A program made the translations under genes and the position numbers. The notes beneath the pieces are model-generated. The model did not search any database. It was not told the DNA's origin and saw nothing but the letters and a program-made list of their open reading frames with translations. This document shows positions 16,731 through 20,586 of a DNA stretch of 20,586 nt, piece by piece (position 1 is the first letter of the stretch; every line of letters starts with the position of its first letter). Source of the DNA: Rhodoferax sp. Lineage in GTDB: Bacteria > Pseudomonadota > Gammaproteobacteria > Burkholderiales > Burkholderiaceae_C. The stretch covers positions 1 to 20,586 of the forward strand of contig JAIFMR010000174.1 of assembly GCA_020048255.1 (NCBI GenBank). The letters are read 5' to 3'.

Positions 16731-17477
16731 ATGACAGCTCGTCTTACCAACAAGGTTTCCATCATCACCGGCGCAGCACAAGGCATTGGCCAAGCAACCG
16801 CCCTGAAATTTGCCGCTGAAGGCGCCATCGTCATCGTTTGCGACGTCAAACAGGCTGGCGTGGACGAGGTGGTGGCCCAGTGTCGTGCCCTCGGTGCCAC
16901 GGTTGAAGGCTTCGTGATGGATGTGACCCAGCGTGCCGTGGTGGACGACGTGGTGGCCCAGGTCAAGGCCAAGTTCGGTCGCATTGACGTGTTGGTCAAC
17001 AACGCCGGCATCACCCAGGATTCGCGCCTGCAAAAGATGACGGCCGAGCAGTTTGACAAAGTCATCGACGTGAACCTGCGCGGTGTGTTCCATTGCTCGC
17101 AAGCTGTGGCTGACGGCATGGTGGCCCAGGGCAGCGGCGTCATTTTGAACGCCAGCTCAGTGGTGGGCTTGTATGGCAACTTTGGCCAGACCAACTACGC
17201 GGCCACCAAATTTGGTGTGATCGGTTTCACCAAGACTTGGAGCCGCGAACTGGGCCCCAAGGGTGTGCGCACCAATGCCGTGGCGCCTGGTTTCATCACC
17301 ACCCCCATGGTGGCGGCCATGCCTGAAAAAGTGCTGGCTGATCTGAGCGCCAAGGTGGCGTTGCGTCGTTTGGGCAAGCCCGAAGAAATTGCCAATGTCT
17401 ACGCCTTCCTGGCCAGCGATGAAGCCACTTACATCAACGGTGAAGTGATCGAAGTCTCAGGTGGAATTTCGCTGTAA
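16731..17477 (+). CDS. fabG: Short-chain dehydrogenase of the FabG type (3-oxoacyl-ACP reductase)
   Basis: 248 residues, the usual FabG length. The NAD(P)-binding motif TGAAQGIG is at 13-20 and NNAG at 90-93. The catalytic set is Asn115, Ser143, Tyr156 and Lys160 (YAATK at 156-160). PGFITTPM near 186-193 follows the fold's usual pattern. FabG reduces 3-oxoacyl-ACP with NADPH in fatty-acid elongation, and close relatives such as PhaB reduce acetoacetyl-CoA. The sequence alone does not separate these, and the gene stands alone, away from other fab genes. A weak GGGA about 9 bases upstream may be the ribosome site. The 108-base gap before it carries no promoter I can define. A clear terminator follows. 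Confidence 0.85.
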   Translation: MTARLTNKVSIITGAAQGIGQATALKFAAEGAIVIVCDVKQAGVDEVVAQCRALGATVEGFVMDVTQRAVVDDVVAQVKAKFGRIDVLVNNAGITQDSRLQKMTAEQFDKVIDVNLRGVFHCSQAVADGMVAQGSGVILNASSVVGLYGNFGQTNYAATKFGVIGFTKTWSRELGPKGVRTNAVAPGFITTPMVAAMPEKVLADLSAKVALRRLGKPEEIANVYAFLASDEATYINGEVIEVSGGISL

Positions 17478-17499
17478 TCAGCCCGAAAGCTCCATCACA

Positions 17500-17928
17500 T
17501 CAGGCACCTGCGGGTGCCTTTTGTTTTTCTGCAGCGCGCTCGGCGTATTTGTTAAACCGCCACGAACTGCCCTCGGCGGTAATGCGATGCCAGGTGGCGC
17601 GTTTTTCCGCCGGGCCCATCTCGGTCCAGTACTGCACCTCGGCAAAGGTGCGGCCACAGCCCTTGCACACCTCGTCGCCCTGGCTGGTGGAGCAGATCGC
17701 AATACACGGAGTGTCCGGCGTCGTGCCATACCAAGCCAGCCACGCCGCGGTGGCGGCGTCAGGTAAAGACGCTTCATTCACGGCGCTATGCCGCCCAAAT
17801 ACCATCACGCCATAAACCTCCGCCAATGCACGCAGCTCGGGTGACAACGAGTAGCCGTCAATCGACGGTTTTTGCTGTCGCCAGTAGTTGATGGCGGACT
17901 CGATGTCGGTGATGTGAATGGCTGCCAT
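17500..17928 (-). CDS. DUF3717-DUF1289 two-domain protein
   Basis: 142 residues from ATG 17928. The N-terminal part (about 3-67, HITDIESAINYWRQQKPS at 5-22) matches the DUF3717 pattern known mainly from Burkholderiales. The C-terminal part is a DUF1289 domain: DTPCIAICSTSQGDEVCKGCGRT runs from about residue 72, with four cysteines suited to bind a metal, followed by a W-x-x-M and W-x-R-I pattern. DUF1289 proteins are small and probably bind zinc or an iron-sulfur centre; their role is unknown. It lies 50 bases after the M48 protease on the same strand, and between the two is a hairpin-forming repeat GCTGGC/GCCAGC (17944-17957). The final codons form the fabG terminator. Confidence 0.8.
   Translation of the reverse strand: MAAIHITDIESAINYWRQQKPSIDGYSLSPELRALAEVYGVMVFGRHSAVNEASLPDAATAAWLAWYGTTPDTPCIAICSTSQGDEVCKGCGRTFAEVQYWTEMGPAEKRATWHRITAEGSSWRFNKYAERAAEKQKAPAGA
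17503..17528 (+). terminator. Intrinsic terminator of fabG
   Basis: Perfect 6-base stem GGCACC (17503-17508) and GGTGCC (17513-17518) with a TGCG tetraloop, followed by TTTTGTTTTT (17519-17528). It begins 25 bases after the fabG stop. On the other strand the same bases encode the last residues (KAPAGA) of the convergent DUF3717-DUF1289 gene, and there is no T run in that direction. Confidence 0.9.
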
Positions 17929-17978
17929 AGGGCGCGCATCATAGCTGGCGTGCCAGCGCCCAGCTGGCGGGTGGGCGA

Positions 17979-19640
17979 TCAGGCGGGACCAGACCCTGCC
18001 TTGCGGTCAGCCTGCTGGGCTTTGAGCAAGGCGTCGATTTGCCGCAAACGGGTGTCGATGATGGACGCATCAATATGGTCTGCCGATGGCTGGCGGGTGC
18101 CGCCGGCCTTCACGCGCTCTTGGGCTGCCCGCAGACGGTCCAACGCGCCGGTGTAGTCCAACTGGGCGGCTTGTGCTTCAGCCTCGGCACGCAGGGCGCG
18201 CAAACTCTGGTTTTGGGTCGCATACAGGCTGGCCAGCCATTGCCAGGCCAAGCTGTCCTGGGGGTGATCGGCCAGCCAGCTTTGCAAATTTTGAGCCACC
18301 GTATTGAGGGCATCGGGCTGGTTGATTTGCAACGCGGCCTGGGCCTGCAGAATCAGCTCCGGGCGGCGCATCTTGGTAACCGGCTGTGACGCAGGGCTAC
18401 CCAGGCCCAGTGTTTTGGCCAGATCCCTGGTCTTGGTGAGCGACAGGTCGCGCGCGGCGAGGTCAATCTCGGCACCCAGCCAGCGCACGGTGTTCACTGC
18501 CTCGGCGTCGGTGAGCGCCAGTCGTTGCAGTTGCTGCAGATTACGCCGTGCCAATTCTGCGTTGCGCAAGCGAATGGCGGCCAACGCCGCGCCATACAAG
18601 GCACCTGCCTGCCGTGCCACTGGTAGCGACTTCAAGCTCGGGTCCTCTACCGGGGATTGCCAGCTGCGCAAGGCATCCACCCCGGGGTTGGAGAGCACCC
18701 GTGCCCGCGCGGTCATCATGGCATGCACTACAGTGGGCTCCTGGGTGCTGCCTTGGTGAGGCGCGCCCAGCGGCAGACGTGACTGCATGTCGGCGATGCG
18801 CTCGGTGGTGAGCGGGTGGCTGCGCAAATACGCGTAGCCCCCGTTGTCGTTGAGCCGGGAGGCTTGTTGCAGCTTGTCAAACATGGTGACAAAGCCTTGT
18901 GCCTCAAACCCAGCCTGGGTCATGACGCCAAAACCCACCCGGTCGGCTTCACGCTCCATGTCGCGCGAAAAATTCAGCTGGCTCTGCGCCGACAGCGCCT
19001 GCCCGCCCACGATCAGCGCATTGCCCGCGTCGGGGTTTTTGCTGGCGGCCAGCGCACCCAGAATCATGGCACCAATGACCCAGGGCGCCTGCTGGCTGTC
19101 TTTGGCGATCAGCCGGGAAATATGGCGTTGTGTGACGTGACTCAGCTCATGGCCGAGCACCGACGCCAGTTCGTCGCGGCTGCTGACCACCGCCAACAAC
19201 CCCAAGTGCACGCCCAGGTAGCCCCCTGGCAGGGCAAATGCGTTGACGCTGCGGTCGCGACCCAGCATGACTTTCCAGGCAAAACGCTCGTCCAACTCGG
19301 GTGTCAGGTCGCCACGTGCACGGGCGGCCACCAGCAGGGGTTGCCAGACACCTTGCACATAGTCCGCCAGCACCGGGTCGTCCAGATAGTCGGGGTCGCG
19401 GTAGATTTCGCGGGCAATGCGGTCGCCCAGACGCCGCTCGTCGGCGCTGGTCATGTCGCTGCCATCGCCCAGCAAGGGCAGCGCGGCGGTGTTGGCAGTG
19501 ACTGGTGTCGCAGGCGCCGTGCTGGCTTGTGCCTGCAGGTTAGCAGCCAGCAAACTGCCTAATGATCCTAAAATAATAGCTGCCATCCCTTTGCAGGTAA
19601 GGGCTAGAGGCCGTTTATTTATAGAACGGTGGCTTGGCAT
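17979..19640 (-). CDS. Periplasmic M48-family metalloprotease with TPR tail (BepA/YfgC-like)
   Basis: 553 residues, against about 487 in Escherichia coli BepA. An N-terminal signal (hydrophobic about 19-33, ending NLQAQA near 34-39) sends it to the periplasm. The zinc site is complete: HELSH at 164-168, third ligand Glu229 in SRDMEREAD, and His275 in RSHPL at the place of the BepA regulatory histidine (His246). Residues about 330-550 are helical repeats of TPR type. BepA-type proteases degrade stalled outer-membrane proteins and help LptD assembly; the same role is inferred here. Which ATG is used is not certain: Met19 would also leave a signal. The gene is divergent from moaC. Confidence 0.88.
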   Translation of the reverse strand: MPSHRSINKRPLALTCKGMAAIILGSLGSLLAANLQAQASTAPATPVTANTAALPLLGDGSDMTSADERRLGDRIAREIYRDPDYLDDPVLADYVQGVWQPLLVAARARGDLTPELDERFAWKVMLGRDRSVNAFALPGGYLGVHLGLLAVVSSRDELASVLGHELSHVTQRHISRLIAKDSQQAPWVIGAMILGALAASKNPDAGNALIVGGQALSAQSQLNFSRDMEREADRVGFGVMTQAGFEAQGFVTMFDKLQQASRLNDNGGYAYLRSHPLTTERIADMQSRLPLGAPHQGSTQEPTVVHAMMTARARVLSNPGVDALRSWQSPVEDPSLKSLPVARQAGALYGAALAAIRLRNAELARRNLQQLQRLALTDAEAVNTVRWLGAEIDLAARDLSLTKTRDLAKTLGLGSPASQPVTKMRRPELILQAQAALQINQPDALNTVAQNLQSWLADHPQDSLAWQWLASLYATQNQSLRALRAEAEAQAAQLDYTGALDRLRAAQERVKAGGTRQPSADHIDASIIDTRLRQIDALLKAQQADRKAGSGPA

Positions 19641-19677
19641 GAGGTGGGGCCCAAAGTTGCAAACATGGCCAGAGGGT

Positions 19678-19700
19678 CTGGCATGACCGTATGATGCCAG
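19678..19700. promoter_or_regulatory. Perfect inverted repeat in the M48 protease/moaC divergent spacer
   Basis: CTGGCAT (19678-19684) and ATGCCAG (19694-19700) are perfect 7-base arms around a 9-base spacer, in the 123-base divergent region. Arm spacing fits a dimeric regulator, but it could also be a hairpin in the moaC leader. I could not define -35/-10 boxes or a molybdenum-cofactor riboswitch here. Confidence 0.35.
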
Positions 19701-19763
19701 CCGCGCGTAAAGGTTCGGTGAAGCAGCCCTATCTTCCCCTCACTCTTTTGAATTGTTTTTGCC

Positions 19764-20255
19764 ATGAGCACACTGACTCACTTTGACGACCAAGGCCAAG
19801 CCCACATGGTGGATGTAGCGGCCAAAACAGCCACCCATCGCATTGGCATTGCCGGCGGGCGCATTGAGATGCAGCCTGCTACCCTGTCGCTGATCGAATC
19901 GGGTACCGCCAAAAAGGGCGACGTGCTGGGTATTGCACGCATTGCCGGCATCATGGCGGCCAAAAAAACCAGCGACCTGATCCCGTTGTGCCACCCGCTG
20001 GCACTCACCCGGGTTGCTATTGAATTTGAAGTGATTCACGCAGGCCCAGAAAGGACCAGCGCCATTTATTGCACTGCCACCGTGGAAACCGTTGGCCCCA
20101 CCGGGGTCGAGATGGAAGCCCTGACAGCGCTTCAGGTGGCGTTGCTCACCATTTATGACATGTGCAAGGCGGTCGACCGGGGCATGACCCTCACCGACTG
20201 CAAGCTGCTGGAAAAGCACGGCGGCAAGTCGGGCAGTTTTGTGGCTGCAGCCTGA
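19764..20255 (+). CDS. moaC: Cyclic pyranopterin monophosphate synthase
   Basis: 163 residues, the usual MoaC length. MoaC makes cyclic pyranopterin monophosphate from the product of MoaA in molybdenum-cofactor synthesis, in the cytosol. The family marks are present: GIAGGRIEM near 28-36, KKGDVLGIARIAGIMAAKKT near 51-70, LIPLCHPL (73-80), TGVEMEALTA with its acidic pair near 112-121, and IYDMCKAVDRGM near 131-142. The start ATG has no clear ribosome site. No other molybdenum-cofactor gene is in the window. Confidence 0.96.
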   Translation: MSTLTHFDDQGQAHMVDVAAKTATHRIGIAGGRIEMQPATLSLIESGTAKKGDVLGIARIAGIMAAKKTSDLIPLCHPLALTRVAIEFEVIHAGPERTSAIYCTATVETVGPTGVEMEALTALQVALLTIYDMCKAVDRGMTLTDCKLLEKHGGKSGSFVAAA

Positions 20256-20258
20256 TTC

Positions 20259-20271
20259 AACTGGGCCAGTT
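20259..20271. repeat. Short palindrome between moaC and the convergent gene
   Basis: AACTGG and CCAGTT flank a single central G, directly after the moaC stop in the 30-base gap between convergent genes. There is no T run, so a terminator role is weakly supported. Confidence 0.2.
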
Positions 20272-20285
20272 CAGCGCGAAAGGAT

Positions 20286-20586
20286 TCAGGGCGTAACAAT
20301 CGGCCGGGAAGCCTCGGGCGGCTTTTGCACCCATTGCTCATAGGCTGCTGGAAAAGCCGCCTTGTAGCGGGCAGCGTAAAACGCCACTTCAGCCGTGTTG
20401 CCTTGTAACTGGGCGCTCTCAATGATCAACTCAACCACCCGTGCTTCGGGTGAAAAATGCAGCATGTCTTTGGCCAGCGCGTTCATGTACGCGGCGTTAT
20501 TGATGGTCAGGTCGGTGGTGGTGAGCTCGGCAAAACGCACCGGGTCCTGGTACAACCAGACCCCCTTGATCTTGTTCAGAGTATCG
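20286..20586 (-). CDS. 3' end of a larger gene, perhaps an O-antigen polymerase/PglL-type C-terminus
   Basis: About 99 codons are open from the right edge to the TGA at 20286; the 5' part lies outside the window. The visible protein is mostly helical, with WLYQDPVRFAELTTTDL near the edge, MLHFSPEARVVELI in the middle and AARYKAAFPAAYEQW near the end. That pattern (HFSPE..V, then an ARYKAAFP.AY..W close) recalls the C-terminal domain of Wzy/PglL-like O-antigen polymerases and ligases of Burkholderiales. This is a memory-based match without the membrane part in view. It is convergent with moaC. Confidence 0.45.
   Translation of the reverse strand, partial: DTLNKIKGVWLYQDPVRFAELTTTDLTINNAAYMNALAKDMLHFSPEARVVELIIESAQLQGNTAEVAFYAARYKAAFPAAYEQWVQKPPEASRPIVTP

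Noticed and set aside
18816..19562. A 248-codon plus-strand open frame opposite the M48 protease
   Set aside because: It is rich in Gln, His, Val and Ala, as expected for the complement of G+C-rich coding sequence. The protease on the other strand has complete zinc motifs.
1..20586. CRISPR arrays, tRNA or rRNA genes, transposases, phage or defence genes
   Set aside because: None was seen on reading both strands; there are no spaced repeats, cloverleaf sequences or transposase-like proteins.

Overview
The window reads as chromosomal DNA of a Gram-negative betaproteobacterium, most likely Burkholderiales and near Comamonadaceae (for example Rhodoferax or Polaromonas). The basis is the lipoprotein, outer-membrane and periplasmic protein types, a DUF3717-DUF1289 fusion protein, and recognisable versions of pyrE, xth, fabG and moaC. 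The genus is an inference from remembered family sequences; no search was run. Coding density is high and no gap without a gene exceeds 300 bases. I saw no tRNA, rRNA, CRISPR array, insertion sequence or phage gene.

Region 1 (1-14408) is a complete exopolysaccharide locus of the Pel type. Seven or eight tightly overlapping plus-strand genes run from 2101 to 14408 in the order pelA, pelB (split in two), pelC, pelD, pelE, pelF, pelG. PelF (GT4 glycosyltransferase) makes the polymer. PelD (GAF plus degenerate GGDEF with an intact RxxD c-di-GMP site), PelE and PelG form the inner-membrane synthase and transport complex. PelA modifies and cuts the polymer in the periplasm. PelC and the two PelB parts form the outer-membrane exit. 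The unusual point is PelB: an inner-membrane-anchored TPR protein and a separate TPR/beta-barrel protein with its own signal peptide replace the usual single polypeptide. Divergently transcribed from pelA (73-1863) is a lipoprotein with a GH114-type polygalactosaminidase domain and a C-terminal fibronectin-III-like domain. It is a second, distant copy of the PelA hydrolase fold and probably acts on the same galactosamine-rich polymer. The 237-base divergent spacer holds several nested repeats that look like an operator region.

Region 2 (14483-16622): a DUF4124-type periplasmic protein and pyrE form a minus-strand pair. Divergent from pyrE, with almost no spacer, is an exodeoxyribonuclease III gene that carries an internal deletion plus frameshift. 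The deletion removes the catalytic glutamate segment, so the gene is called a pseudogene.

Region 3 (16731-20586): an SDR reductase of the FabG type ends in a clear intrinsic terminator. Its hairpin also encodes the last residues of the convergent DUF3717-DUF1289 gene. Upstream of that gene on the minus strand is a BepA-like M48 metalloprotease, then divergent moaC, then the 3' end of a minus-strand gene that leaves the window and resembles the C-terminus of O-antigen polymerase/PglL-type proteins. Region 3 looks visibly richer in G+C than the pel locus.
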